DNA from: Alphaproteobacteria bacterium
GTDB taxonomy: Bacteria > Myxococcota_A > UBA796 > GCA-2862545
Direction of reading: 5' to 3'
DNA: 64,000 nt
Assembly: GCA_020632875.1 (NCBI GenBank)
Contig: JACKET010000004.1
Span: forward strand, 186,001 to 250,000
In this document: positions 52,198-60,829 of the stretch, one piece after another
How the letters are laid out: each line of letters opens with the position of its first letter
Numbering within the stretch: the stretch's first letter is position 1
Made by a program: the position numbers and the translations under genes
The notes under the pieces: model-generated
Seen by the model: only the letters and a program-made list of their open reading frames with translations
Told to the model about the DNA's origin: nothing
Databases searched by the model: none

Positions 52198-53340
52198 ATG
52201 ATCCTGCTCCTGTCCCTCGCGCTCGGAACCCACGAAGAACCCGACGGAGCCGAGCTCTTCGCGCGGCAATGGGTCGAGGCCGACCCCCGCAGCGCGGGCG
52301 GTGACGGCCTCGGACCGACGTACAACGACAGCTCGTGCACCGCCTGCCACAACCAGGGCGGCGCCGGAGGGGCCGGACCCGCCGCGAAGAACGTGCGCCT
52401 CACCGTGCGTGGCGGAGCGACGGTCGTGCTCCACCGACGCCACCTGGCGGGCATCCCGGAGGACGAACGGCGGATGCGCCCCGCGAGCCTCCCCATCCGC
52501 ATGCAGCCCCCGGTCGAGCGCAACACGCCCGCCCTGTTCGGCATGGGCCTGCTCGACGCCATCCCCGAGTCCGAGCTGCTCGTCGCCGAGGCCCTCGGGA
52601 GCCCCGGCCACCCCGAGATCTCCGGGCGCCTGGCGCGCGACCCGCACGGCCGCGTCGGGCGCTTCGGCTGGAAGGGCCAGACGCCCACGCTCGCGGCGTT
52701 CGTCGAGCAGGCATGCAGCAACGAGCTCGGGCTCCAGACCGAGACCACCGACCAACCCGGCGCACCGTCCCTGCCCGACATGGACGACCCCATGCTGTTC
52801 GCGCTCGCCGGGTTCGTGGCCGATCTGCCCGCGCCGGTGGAGGTCCCCACCCCGGGCGCCGAGCGGGGCCGCGAGGTGTTCGTCGAGCTCGGCTGCGAGG
52901 GCTGCCACCGCGCGTCGATCGGCGGGGTCCAGGGGGCGTACACCGACCTCATGCTGCACGACATGGGATTCCAGCTGTCCGACGCCGCGTCCGGCTACGG
53001 CCTCCGCGCGAAGGCCGCCGACACGGGTGCATCCGAGGCCGAGTGGCGCACGCCGCCGCTGTGGGGCCTGCGCGACAGCGCGCCCTGGCTGCACGACGGG
53101 CGGGCCACCACGATTCGCGAGGTCGTGCTCCACCACGACGGGGAAGCCGCGCCCGCGCGCCGCGCGTGGGCCCGCGCCGGCGAGGCCGACCAGCAGGCCC
53201 TGGAGACGTTCCTGATGTCCCTCGCGGCGCCCGGCACGCCCCTCCCGGAGCCCCGGCTCGCAGAGACCCCCGTCCAGACGGACGGAACGCTCGACCCCGA
53301 CGGGCTCGACACCCTGCGCCTGCTCGCTTCGGTGCGGTGA
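52198..53340 (+). CDS. Di-haem cytochrome c oxidoreductase (DUF1111 type)
   Basis: 380-aa periplasmic protein with two c-type haem sites, CTACH (47-51) and CEGCH (~232-236), in the arrangement of the DUF1111/di-haem oxidoreductase family distantly related to bacterial cytochrome c peroxidase. A short, weak signal peptide (MILLLSLALGTHE) starts it. Family stretches: LGPTYNDSSCTACHNQGG, NTPALFGMGLLDAIPE, RFGWKGQTPTL and TPPLWGLRDSAPWLHDGRA. ATG 52198 has GGAGG 6 bases upstream. The electron partner is unknown; no peroxidase or imelysin gene is adjacent. Confidence 0.9.
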   Translation: MILLLSLALGTHEEPDGAELFARQWVEADPRSAGGDGLGPTYNDSSCTACHNQGGAGGAGPAAKNVRLTVRGGATVVLHRRHLAGIPEDERRMRPASLPIRMQPPVERNTPALFGMGLLDAIPESELLVAEALGSPGHPEISGRLARDPHGRVGRFGWKGQTPTLAAFVEQACSNELGLQTETTDQPGAPSLPDMDDPMLFALAGFVADLPAPVEVPTPGAERGREVFVELGCEGCHRASIGGVQGAYTDLMLHDMGFQLSDAASGYGLRAKAADTGASEAEWRTPPLWGLRDSAPWLHDGRATTIREVVLHHDGEAAPARRAWARAGEADQQALETFLMSLAAPGTPLPEPRLAETPVQTDGTLDPDGLDTLRLLASVR

Positions 53341-53379
53341 GGGCTTCCCCGGCGAACGGGTCGTGTGCACAATCGGACC

Positions 53380-53784
53380 ATGTACTATTTCGGTGGATAC
53401 CGCAGGCGCTCCGCCGCCTCTTCCGCGCTCGGCCTCGTGATGCTCGCCATCCTCCTGCCTCTCGAGATGTGCACCGACCACGGCTACTCCACGCACCGCA
53501 GCCGAAGCCAACGCACGTTCGCCGAGTCCATCGAGCTGAAGCGCAATGGCGGCCGGCCTCCCGCGAAGCCCGCCGCCGCGCCCCACGTCTCCGGCGCGTT
53601 CTACCCCGACGAGCACCCCGAGGTCTTCGCCGAGCACCACGCCACGCAGTCCGCGTCCATCGGGCCCTACGTGTCGGCCGGTCTCGGAGGGCTCGCCGTG
53701 TTCTTCTTCGTCGGTGCCGGTGCCTTCATGGTGCTCGGGATGCTCGACAAGGAGCCCGAGCACATCGATCTGGATGCCGCCTGA
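53380..53784 (+). CDS. Small two-TM membrane protein
   Basis: 134-aa protein. First hydrophobic stretch ~14-30 (SSALGLVMLAILLPLEM), then a basic/polar loop (~33-85) and a second TM (~93-118, SAGLGGLAVFFFVGAGAFMVLGML), ending with an acidic tail. No recognised family. ATG 53380 chosen; a GTG five codons upstream (53365) has no better ribosome site. Confidence 0.65.
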   Translation: MYYFGGYRRRSAASSALGLVMLAILLPLEMCTDHGYSTHRSRSQRTFAESIELKRNGGRPPAKPAAAPHVSGAFYPDEHPEVFAEHHATQSASIGPYVSAGLGGLAVFFFVGAGAFMVLGMLDKEPEHIDLDAA

Positions 53785-53816
53785 CGGGCCCGGGCGTCGC
53801 GCGGTAGCATCCTCCG

Positions 53817-54446
53817 ATGCTGTCGTTCTTCCTCGTCTCCATCCAGGCCGCGCGCGCATCGATCTTCGACGTGGACATCGTGCAGCTGTCGGCGCAGGTC
53901 CCCGTGATCTTCGAAGCACGAATCGAGTGCGTCGGAGTCCTCGCGAGTGAGGAAGCGAAGGCTGAAGCTCGTCGCACGGATCCCGACCACGACGAATCCG
54001 AGTGGGCGACGGTTGCCATCGGCAACCGATGTGAGGTCACCCCGATCAGAACCATCAAGGGCGAACCCGTGACTCCCTACTCGTTCTTCCGATCCATCGA
54101 CGAGGTCGCCCACGGGCTTCGATATCACAATGGCGTCAGAAGCCTGGTTTTCGGTACACACCTCGGAGATGGGGTCCAGATCCGGTATCTGCTGCACGAG
54201 CACGAGGGCGTCGGTGTCGTCAATGACCCCAAAGGGGGCCTCGTGCGACTGGACCACGACCCGTCGACCGGGGCGTGGGTCTCCGTGATTCCCCGAACGG
54301 GTCGACTCCGCGGGGAAGACCTCGGCAATACGGCCGATCTGGAACGTGCCTCCCTGGTGCTCGAGAGAGTCGACGCCGAGCGAAAGCGAGACGGCCAGGA
54401 GTGGGAGCGTTTCATCCAGTCGATGATCCAGATGGTGGACGAGTAG
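53817..54446 (+). CDS. Secreted protein of unknown function
   Basis: 209-aa protein; hydrophobic N-terminus (MLSFFLVSIQAARAS) looks like a short signal peptide. The rest is a mixed domain with two cysteines (RIECVGVL, NRCEVTPI) that could pair. Landmarks: FEARIECVGVL, VTPIRTIKGEPVTPYSFF, RSLVFGTHLGDGVQI; this recalls the TIMP-like/NTR netrin fold (CxAxxVVxGxV...F) but only loosely. Its base composition and codon use look less GC-rich than its neighbours, which may point to transfer. Ends 8 bases from the convergent hydrolase. Confidence 0.65.
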   Translation: MLSFFLVSIQAARASIFDVDIVQLSAQVPVIFEARIECVGVLASEEAKAEARRTDPDHDESEWATVAIGNRCEVTPIRTIKGEPVTPYSFFRSIDEVAHGLRYHNGVRSLVFGTHLGDGVQIRYLLHEHEGVGVVNDPKGGLVRLDHDPSTGAWVSVIPRTGRLRGEDLGNTADLERASLVLERVDAERKRDGQEWERFIQSMIQMVDE

Positions 54447-54454
54447 GGACCTCC

Positions 54455-55321
54455 CTACCGAATGGTGTCGTCCGCGAACATCGGATCCGCGAGCGCCTCG
54501 GCCAGGCCGCCCTCTTCGCCGCGGAGCCGCTCCGCGAGGTGGCCCAGCACGGCCGTCCGGAAGTGGTCGCGGGCGGGCTCGTCTCCGCCGCCTTCGATGG
54601 CCTCGGAGTGGCCGACGCCGGTGAGCAGGACGAGAGCGACCTCGTCGTCGATCTGGTCCGCGAAGCGCTCGCTCTCGGAGTACGGCAGCGTGCCGTCGTC
54701 GGTGCCGTGGACGAGGAGCGTGGGAGGCCCGGTGGGCGCGGGCTCTCCGAAGATGATCTCGACGCCCGTGGTGGGCACGGCGAGGAGCACGACGGCGGCG
54801 GGCGGCGCGGGGGCGCAGCAGTCGAAGCGGGTCCAGCCGACGGTGGTGCCGGCGCCCAGCGAGTGCCCGATCAGCGCGACGTTGTCGGGGTCGTAGCGGC
54901 GGTAGAAGGCGTCGTCGCGATCGGCGGCGCGATCGGCGAGCCAGGCGAAGGTGGCGGCGACGTCGGCCGGCTGGTTCTCGAGGTCGGCGAGCCCCGCGAC
55001 GCCCGCAGGCGAGTCGTCGTTCGACGACGGGAAGGCCAGGGCGGCCACGAAGTAGCCGGCGTGCGCGAGCTCGGTGGCGAAGGTCTCGAACTTGCGGGGA
55101 TGGCCGTCGATGCCGTGCGCGAGGAGCACGAGGGGCCGGTCCTGGACGTCGGTGCCCGCGTCGGACCACGCCCACACGACGATCTCGCGCGAGTCCGCCG
55201 CCTCCTGCGCGCCGAGCTCGGGCAGCGGGCGCGTGGCGTCGACGAAGCTGCGTTCCTCGAACAGGAACTCCGCCTGCTCGGCGCTCCCCGCACAGCCCGC
55301 GAGCAGCGCGAGCAGCGTCAT
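54455..55321 (-). CDS. Lipoprotein alpha/beta-hydrolase
   Basis: 288-aa predicted lipoprotein (MTLLALLAGCAGS, lipobox LAGC) with an alpha/beta-hydrolase domain. Oxyanion strand VLLAHGIDGHP, nucleophile elbow GHSLGAG, acid region LLVHGTDDGTLPY, catalytic His in TGVGHSEAIEGG. This matches the dienelactone-hydrolase/platelet-activating-factor-acetylhydrolase-like secreted lipase group; substrate unknown. ATG 55321 overlaps the queE stop by 4 bases (ATGA), so an envelope esterase is coupled to a tRNA-modification enzyme. Confidence 0.88.
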   Translation of the reverse strand: MTLLALLAGCAGSAEQAEFLFEERSFVDATRPLPELGAQEAADSREIVVWAWSDAGTDVQDRPLVLLAHGIDGHPRKFETFATELAHAGYFVAALAFPSSNDDSPAGVAGLADLENQPADVAATFAWLADRAADRDDAFYRRYDPDNVALIGHSLGAGTTVGWTRFDCCAPAPPAAVVLLAVPTTGVEIIFGEPAPTGPPTLLVHGTDDGTLPYSESERFADQIDDEVALVLLTGVGHSEAIEGGGDEPARDHFRTAVLGHLAERLRGEEGGLAEALADPMFADDTIR

Positions 55322-56022
55322 ACGCCCCGGGCCTCGGGGTCCCACAGGACCTTGTGCAGCTGGAGCTGGAACCGGACGGGCAGCCGGTCGGCCACGATCC
55401 AGTCCGCGAGTGCCGTCGGGTCGACGAGACCCCAGGCGGGCGAGAACAACACGGCGGCCACGCGGTCGGCGAGCCCGTGCTGGCGGGTGATCTCGCGGGA
55501 CCACTCGTAGTCGCGCCGGCTGGCGACGACGAACTTCACCTCGTCGTGCGGGCGGAGGTGGCCGACGTTCTCCCACAGGTTGGCGTCGACCTCGCCGGAG
55601 TCGGGCGGCTTGAGGTCCATGATCGTGCGCACGCCCTCGGGCACGACCGAGATGTCGCGCGACCCGCTCGTCTCGAGCAGCACCTCGTGGCCCAGATCGA
55701 GCAGCCGCTGCATCAGGCGGGGCGCGTTCTTCTGCACCAGGGGCTCGCCGCCCGTGACCTCGATGGTGTGGATGCCGAAGGCGTGGGCCTCCTGCGCGAC
55801 CTCTTCGAGATCGCGGTGCACGCCGCCCGTGAACGTGAAGGCGGAGTCGCACCACGTGCATCGCAGGTTACATCCGGTCAGTCGGACGAAGACGCACGGT
55901 TTGCCGGCGTGCGTGGACTCCCCCTGCACGCTGGCGTACACCTCGGTGAGGCGGATCCGACGGTCGGGCGGGACTTCGCCGGCCTCCGCCGGGTTCGGAT
56001 CTGTCGAAGGAGCTCTCTCCAT
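55318..56022 (-). CDS. queE: 7-carboxy-7-deazaguanine synthase QueE
   Basis: 234-aa radical-SAM enzyme of queuosine/7-deazapurine synthesis. The [4Fe-4S] cysteines are in CNLRCTWCDS (Cys51, 55, 58), preceded by SVQGES and followed by VTGGEPLVQ, LLETSGS and LSPAWG-like FSPAWG. No queC, queD or queF nearby. The only usable start is ATG 56022, giving a ~20-residue polar N-terminal extension. That start codon overlaps the start of the divergent gene within a CATG. I see no good ribosome site for this start. Confidence 0.9.
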   Translation of the reverse strand: MERAPSTDPNPAEAGEVPPDRRIRLTEVYASVQGESTHAGKPCVFVRLTGCNLRCTWCDSAFTFTGGVHRDLEEVAQEAHAFGIHTIEVTGGEPLVQKNAPRLMQRLLDLGHEVLLETSGSRDISVVPEGVRTIMDLKPPDSGEVDANLWENVGHLRPHDEVKFVVASRRDYEWSREITRQHGLADRVAAVLFSPAWGLVDPTALADWIVADRLPVRFQLQLHKVLWDPEARGV

Positions 56023-56668
56023 GTGGACCGTTATCGCAGCCCTGTCCCTCCAGCCCGCCCTCGCGGCCGACGCCAGCAAGCCGCACCCGCACCAGGGCGT
56101 GCTCGCGAAGATGCCCGGCGCACCCGAGGTCCCCACGCTCACGGCGGAGGATCTCGCGACCCTGAAGGAGGGCAAGTCGGTCCTCAAGCAGGAGCGCGGG
56201 AAGGACGGGGGCCGTGGAATCGCCATCCAGGACGTGCACGCCGACGCGAAGACCATCTGGTCGCGCATCCTGAAGTTCGACCGCTACCCCGACTGGGTCG
56301 ACAACGTGAAGACCTGCGAGAACTACGAAGAGGGCGGCGGCACCATCAAGACGCACTTCGTCATCGGCGCGGCCCTGTTCTCGGCCGAGTACTGGATCCG
56401 GCACGAGTACAAGCCGTCCCAGAACTACATGACCTGGGAGCTCGACTACACCCGCGAGAGCGACCTCGATGACAGCGTGGGCTTCTGGTACATCGAAGAG
56501 CTCCCCGACAAGCCGGGTTGGTCGCGGCTCTACTACTCGGTCGACGTGAAGGTCGGCGGCTGGGTGCCCGGGTTCGTCGAAGACATGGTCGCGAAGAGCG
56601 GGCTCACGAAGGCCACGTCGTGGGTGAAGCGCGAGTCCGAGAAGGTGGCGGGCACCGCGTCGGAGTAG
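56021..56668 (+). CDS. Secreted START/SRPBCC-domain protein
   Basis: 215-aa exported protein; signal peptide MWTVIAALSLQPALAADAS. The mature part is a START-like lipid-binding fold of the coenzyme Q-binding/polyketide-cyclase group: VHADAKTIWSRILKFDRYPDWVDNV, then WYIEELPDKPGWSRLYYSVDV and a C-terminal helix (DMVAKSGLTKATSWVKRESE). Probably binds a hydrophobic ligand in the periplasm. AAGGAG lies ~9 bases upstream of ATG 56021. The start codon overlaps that of queE on the other strand. Confidence 0.87.
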   Translation: MWTVIAALSLQPALAADASKPHPHQGVLAKMPGAPEVPTLTAEDLATLKEGKSVLKQERGKDGGRGIAIQDVHADAKTIWSRILKFDRYPDWVDNVKTCENYEEGGGTIKTHFVIGAALFSAEYWIRHEYKPSQNYMTWELDYTRESDLDDSVGFWYIEELPDKPGWSRLYYSVDVKVGGWVPGFVEDMVAKSGLTKATSWVKRESEKVAGTASE

Positions 56669-56683
56669 CCGTTAGAGGCGGGC

Positions 56684-57442
56684 ATGCGACGCATCCTCCT
56701 GCTCTGTTCCCTCTCCCTCGCCACCCTCACCGCCTGCGGCGACGACTTCGCCTCCGCACAGGCCGACGGCTCGATCGAAGCGTTCGAGAAGTACCTGGCC
56801 GACAATCCGAAGGGCCGGTTCCGCATCCAGGCCAAGGCCCAGCTCGAGACGCTGTACCTCGAAGACGCCCGCAAGCAGGGCTCTCTCGAGGCCTACGACC
56901 GCTACCTCGAGCGCTTCCCCGAAGGTGACCTGCGCGAGAAGGCAAAGGCCGAGCGCGAGCAGTTCCTGTTCGACTGGGCGAAGCTCGAGTCCACCGAGGC
57001 GGCTTGGGAGAAGTTCCTCGGCGAGTACCCGAAGGCCGACAAGAAGCGCCTGGCCGAGGCGAAGCGCCTGAAGGCCGTCGCGAGCTACGCCGACCAGCTC
57101 GCGTGGACCGACCTCGTGGTCGAGCCCACCAACCTCGCCGAAGACCCGAAGGGCCCGAAGGATGGGTGGGGCTTCACGATGGAGGTCACGAACAACGGCA
57201 CCAAGACGCTGAAGGATCTCCGCTTCACGGTCGAGTACCTCGGGCCGAATCCGGGCCAGGTGCTCGACAGCCGCGAGTGGCCCGTGGTCGCGAAAGACTG
57301 GGGCATCCCGATGGAAGAGGAGAAGAAGGTGCCGATGAAGCCGGGCGAGACGCGCACCTGGTTCTGGTCGGTCGGCGGGCTGCCCGAGATCTGGGAGCAG
57401 AAGGCCCGCGTGTTCCCGTCGCGGGTCGCGTTCGTCGAGTGA
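56684..57442 (+). CDS. TPR-like repeat lipoprotein
   Basis: 252-aa lipoprotein: MRRILLLCSLSLATLTACGDD, lipobox LTAC. Residues ~25-120 contain three related helix-turn-helix units with a shared sense of AFEKYLADNPKGRFR, AYDRYLERFPEGDLRE and AWEKFLGEYPKADKKR. A beta-sandwich C-terminal domain follows (~145-252; GFTMEVTNNGTKTLKDLRFTVEYLG). Such units are common in protein-binding outer-membrane lipoproteins. Starts 15 bases after the START-domain gene and overlaps the next gene by 4 bases (GTGA). Confidence 0.82.
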   Translation: MRRILLLCSLSLATLTACGDDFASAQADGSIEAFEKYLADNPKGRFRIQAKAQLETLYLEDARKQGSLEAYDRYLERFPEGDLREKAKAEREQFLFDWAKLESTEAAWEKFLGEYPKADKKRLAEAKRLKAVASYADQLAWTDLVVEPTNLAEDPKGPKDGWGFTMEVTNNGTKTLKDLRFTVEYLGPNPGQVLDSREWPVVAKDWGIPMEEEKKVPMKPGETRTWFWSVGGLPEIWEQKARVFPSRVAFVE

Positions 57443-59346
57443 TCGCGGCCCTGCTGCTCGGGTGTCAGCCGGGGCACGTGCCCGCGCCCGACACCTGCTT
57501 CAGCACCGCGCCCACGGGGCCGATCGCAGACGAGGTCACCTGCCGCGACGTGCTGATGGGCTCCGACGGGCGCATCGGCGACTTCCAGCTCGCGAATCCG
57601 CGGCTCACCGCGCTGGTGCGGCATCCCACGGCGTCCGCCTCGGCGATCGGGGTCGGCGGAGGGACGGTGGTGGACGCCCGGGCGTGGGTCTCGCCAGCCG
57701 ACCACCTGCTCGAGGCGATCCCGCTCGTGGCGGACGGCTGGCTGGACGTGGAGGCCTGGGAGCTGCTGGAGGACGGGTTCCGCGTGGAGGGGGCCGTCCG
57801 GGACCTGCCGGACCGGCCGTCGACGGACTGGGGCGCGTGGCGCGAGGTCACGTGGCGGATCGACCCCGAGCTCCCGGTCCTGCGGGCCGACGGGGCGGAC
57901 GGGATGTACGTCCACGCCGGAGGGCCGATCGTGCGCTACGGCACGTCGCTCGCGAGCGACGAGGTCGCCTACGGCGTGTCGGGTGAGGTGGAGGACCTCG
58001 GCGGGGCCGTGCGGGCGACGGTTCCGGAGCTGTGGGTCGCGCCGGCGCACAACCCATGGGCGGGTCGCGGGGTCGCGCGCATGGAGGGGCGGACCGAGCG
58101 GGCCGACCACGTCGAGCTGCTGGCGGGGGACGTGACGCTCGGCCGGATCCCCGTGCTGTTCGGGCGCTACGACTTCGTCGTGCCGCCCGGTGTGGATGGG
58201 GTCCGCGCGCTGGCGTCGGGCTGCGCGCCCGGACCGCGCGTGCCCATCGCGGTGGGCACGACCCTCGAGCCCGGTGCGTGCGGGGGATTCACGCTGCTGC
58301 CGGCCTGGGGCGAGGCCCGACCGCAGGAGCTCGGCGTCACCTGGGTCGCCGCGGACGGGCCGCACCGCCTCCAGCTCGGTCCCGAGGGCGGCGTGGTGCC
58401 GATCGGGCCCGAGCCCGTCGAGGTCGCCGTGACGCTGCGCCCCGACCTCGCTCCCCTCGCCTTCACCGCGACGCCCGGCGAGGTGCGGCTGGAGCCGATC
58501 CGCCAGGCGTTCGACGTGGGCTCGCGGGTGCTCGCGGCTCCCACGTGGCCCAGCGCGCGCAGCCGGACCTGGCGCGGCTCCAACGACGATGCCGTCGACG
58601 CGGCGCTCGCAGAGGGCCTCGACTGGGTCGCCATGACCCCCGAAGACGCCGTCGCACCGCCGCTCTTCGACGTTCCGCTGCTCGTGCGCCAGGGCGTGCT
58701 GGTGCAGGTCGACGGGCATCCGGTCCCGAGCTGGTCGTACACGAGCCGCCCCCGCCAGCCCGGCTGGGGCGCGCCCGACGCGCGGGGCCTCGCGCCCGTC
58801 GACGCGCTGGCGCTCCTGCGCGCGACCGACAACGTCGTGGGGCTCGATCTGCTCGGTGCGCTCGGGCCCCCGTGGGGCGTGGACCACCCGCCGGACGGCG
58901 TGCTCCTCGACCGTCCCGACCCCGATCTGGCGAACCTGGCGCCCTGGCTCGCCTGGCTCGACGCCGAGGCCTGGCTCCCGCCTTACGGCCCGCGCATCTG
59001 GGTGGAGGTCGCGGATCCCGCGGTCCTGGGCTTCGCGGACGTCGAGCAGGGCCTGGTCCGCGGGCAGACCTGCGCCACGACCGGTCCCCTCCTCACGATC
59101 GCGGTCGACGGGGTCGGTCCTGGCTTCTACGCACCGACGCGGGCCGAGCACGCCGTGTCCGTCGGGGTCCACGCGCCGCGTCCCCTCGATCGCCTCGTGC
59201 TGGTGGGCACGGGGGGCGAGGTCCTGGGCGAGTGGTCCGACGTGACCGACTCCATCGCGGTCTCCACCCCGCACGCGACCTGGTGGATCGCCATCGGCTG
59301 GAGCGGCGCGGATTGGATGGTGACCGGACCGGTGCTCGGGCGTTAG
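57439..59346 (+). CDS. Lipoprotein resembling CehA/McbA hydrolases but lacking metal-binding His
   Basis: 635-aa protein; a very short lipoprotein signal (GTG start, IAALLLGCQPG, lipobox LLGC). An N-terminal beta-rich region (~25-345) precedes a TIM-barrel-like region. SNDDAVDAALAEGLDWVAMTPED and VRGQTCATTGPLLTIAVDGVGPG correspond to the SxDD...aGLDxvaxTDH and AGRxxVTNGPxLxxxVDG regions of the CehA/McbA branch of PHP-type metallohydrolases. The HxHxx/DH histidines that bind metal are replaced (RGSNDD, TPED). I infer a catalytically dead binding protein. It is coupled to the TPR lipoprotein. Resemblance is from memory and needs a profile search. Confidence 0.68.
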   Translation: MIAALLLGCQPGHVPAPDTCFSTAPTGPIADEVTCRDVLMGSDGRIGDFQLANPRLTALVRHPTASASAIGVGGGTVVDARAWVSPADHLLEAIPLVADGWLDVEAWELLEDGFRVEGAVRDLPDRPSTDWGAWREVTWRIDPELPVLRADGADGMYVHAGGPIVRYGTSLASDEVAYGVSGEVEDLGGAVRATVPELWVAPAHNPWAGRGVARMEGRTERADHVELLAGDVTLGRIPVLFGRYDFVVPPGVDGVRALASGCAPGPRVPIAVGTTLEPGACGGFTLLPAWGEARPQELGVTWVAADGPHRLQLGPEGGVVPIGPEPVEVAVTLRPDLAPLAFTATPGEVRLEPIRQAFDVGSRVLAAPTWPSARSRTWRGSNDDAVDAALAEGLDWVAMTPEDAVAPPLFDVPLLVRQGVLVQVDGHPVPSWSYTSRPRQPGWGAPDARGLAPVDALALLRATDNVVGLDLLGALGPPWGVDHPPDGVLLDRPDPDLANLAPWLAWLDAEAWLPPYGPRIWVEVADPAVLGFADVEQGLVRGQTCATTGPLLTIAVDGVGPGFYAPTRAEHAVSVGVHAPRPLDRLVLVGTGGEVLGEWSDVTDSIAVSTPHATWWIAIGWSGADWMVTGPVLGR

Positions 59347-59370
59347 ATGCGCCCGACCGAGGAGACTCCC

Positions 59371-59733
59371 ATGACCCGCTCCCTGCCCTGGCTCGCCCTG
59401 CTCGTCGCGGGCTGCGGCCTGTCGGATGGCCTCACGCTCGGAGAGCTCGACGACAAGCAGCGCGAGAAGCACTGCGAGGATCTCGCCGATTTCGACGAGA
59501 CCGTGCTCACGTGCGACGAAGACGGGGAGACGCTCACGATCACGTACGGGCCCACCCCGGTCGCGGAGTGCGTCGCCGATCTCGAGGCGCTACCGGTGGG
59601 CTGCATCGCGACCGTCGGCGACGACCGCGCGTGCGTCGAAGCCCTCGCGAACGCCACGTGCGCCGACGACCTGTTCGGCCCGACGAGCCCCTGTGCCGTG
59701 CGCTTCGACGCGAGCTGTACGCCCGAAGGCTAG
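59371..59733 (+). CDS. Small Cys-rich lipoprotein
   Basis: 120-aa predicted lipoprotein (MTRSLPWLALLVAGCGLS, lipobox VAGC). The mature part has eight cysteines (HCEDL, LTCDED, AECVAD, VGCIATV, RACVEAL, ATCADDL, SPCAVRF, ASCTPEG) spaced as in disulfide-rich secreted proteins. GAGGAG 6 bases before ATG 59371 supports this start; a further in-frame ATG at 59347 is not preceded by one. No family recognised. It ends 1 base from the convergent hemE. Confidence 0.75.
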   Translation: MTRSLPWLALLVAGCGLSDGLTLGELDDKQREKHCEDLADFDETVLTCDEDGETLTITYGPTPVAECVADLEALPVGCIATVGDDRACVEALANATCADDLFGPTSPCAVRFDASCTPEG

Positions 59734-59734
59734 G

Positions 59735-60754
59735 TCAATCCCAGCGCCAGGCCTTCACCGCGGCGATCATGGCGTCGACGCCTTCGATCGGGGTCGTCGG
59801 CAGCACGCCGTGGCCGAGGTTGAACACGTGGCCCCGCGGCCCCGCGGCCCGGATGATGTCGCGGACCTTGTCGCCGATGGTGTCGGGCGGCCCGTAGAGC
59901 GCGATCGGGTCGAGGTTGCCCTGCACGGGCATGTCGCCGAGGAGCTCGCGCGCCTCGCGCATGTCGGTGCGCCAGTCGAGCCCCATCACGTCGGCGCCGG
60001 TCTTCTTCGCGATGGTCAGGATGCTGGAGAGATCCTTGCTGTAGAAGATCTTCGGTGCACCCTTCACCCGCTCGAACGCCCGGATCGCGGCGGGCAGGGC
60101 GAAGCGCTCGTAGTCGGCCCGCGACAGGGCGCCTGCCCACGTGTCGAACATCTGCACGCCGGCGGCACCCGCATCGATCTGGGACTGCAGGTAGTCGCCG
60201 ACGACGTCGGCCAGCAGCCCGAGCACGTGCTCGGCGAGGTGCGGCTCGCACATCAGCATCTTCTTGGGCTCGAGCCAGTCTTTCGAGCCCTTGCCCTCGA
60301 CGAGGTAGCAGAAGAGGGTCCAGGGGGCGCCGGCGAAGCCGAGGATCGGCGTGTCGGGGCGGGCCTTGCGGAACAGCTGGATCGTCTCGGGCACCCACGG
60401 CAGGGCCTCGCTCACGTCGGGCCGTACGAGGCTCTTCACGTCGGCTTCGGTGCGCACGGGCTCGGGGACGCGGGGCCCGATGCCCTTCTCCATCGTGAAC
60501 TCGCGGCCGATGGCCGACAGCACGGGGAGGATGTCGCTGAACACGATGGCCGCGTCGGTGTCGAAGCGGTCGACCGGCTGGCAGGTGACCTCGCACGCGA
60601 TCTCGGGCGTGTGGCACAGCTCGAGGAAGCTGACGCGGCTGCGCACCTCGCGGTACTCGGTCATGTAGCGCCCGGCCTGGCGCATGAACCAGACGGGGGG
60701 TCTGTCGACGGGCAGCCCCCGCAGTGCGTTTCCGAGCCGCTCGTGCTTGTCCAT
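59735..60754 (-). CDS. hemE: Uroporphyrinogen decarboxylase HemE
   Basis: 339-aa enzyme that decarboxylates uroporphyrinogen III to coproporphyrinogen III in haem synthesis. Motifs: PPVWFMRQAGRYMTEYREVR (catalytic Arg region), DAAIVFSDILPVLSAIG, GFAGAPWTLFCYLVEG, GLDWRTD and GNLDPIALYGP, GHVFNLGHGVLP. Length is typical. ATG 60754 with GGGAGAGAGG upstream. It stands alone; no hemN, hemG or hemH is adjacent. Confidence 0.96.
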   Translation of the reverse strand: MDKHERLGNALRGLPVDRPPVWFMRQAGRYMTEYREVRSRVSFLELCHTPEIACEVTCQPVDRFDTDAAIVFSDILPVLSAIGREFTMEKGIGPRVPEPVRTEADVKSLVRPDVSEALPWVPETIQLFRKARPDTPILGFAGAPWTLFCYLVEGKGSKDWLEPKKMLMCEPHLAEHVLGLLADVVGDYLQSQIDAGAAGVQMFDTWAGALSRADYERFALPAAIRAFERVKGAPKIFYSKDLSSILTIAKKTGADVMGLDWRTDMREARELLGDMPVQGNLDPIALYGPPDTIGDKVRDIIRAAGPRGHVFNLGHGVLPTTPIEGVDAMIAAVKAWRWD

Positions 60755-60829
60755 GCCCTCTCTCCCGGCCGAGTCCAGTGGCCGCACAGTATGCCCGAAG
60801 CGGCGCGCGCGGGGTGATAGGCTCTCGCC

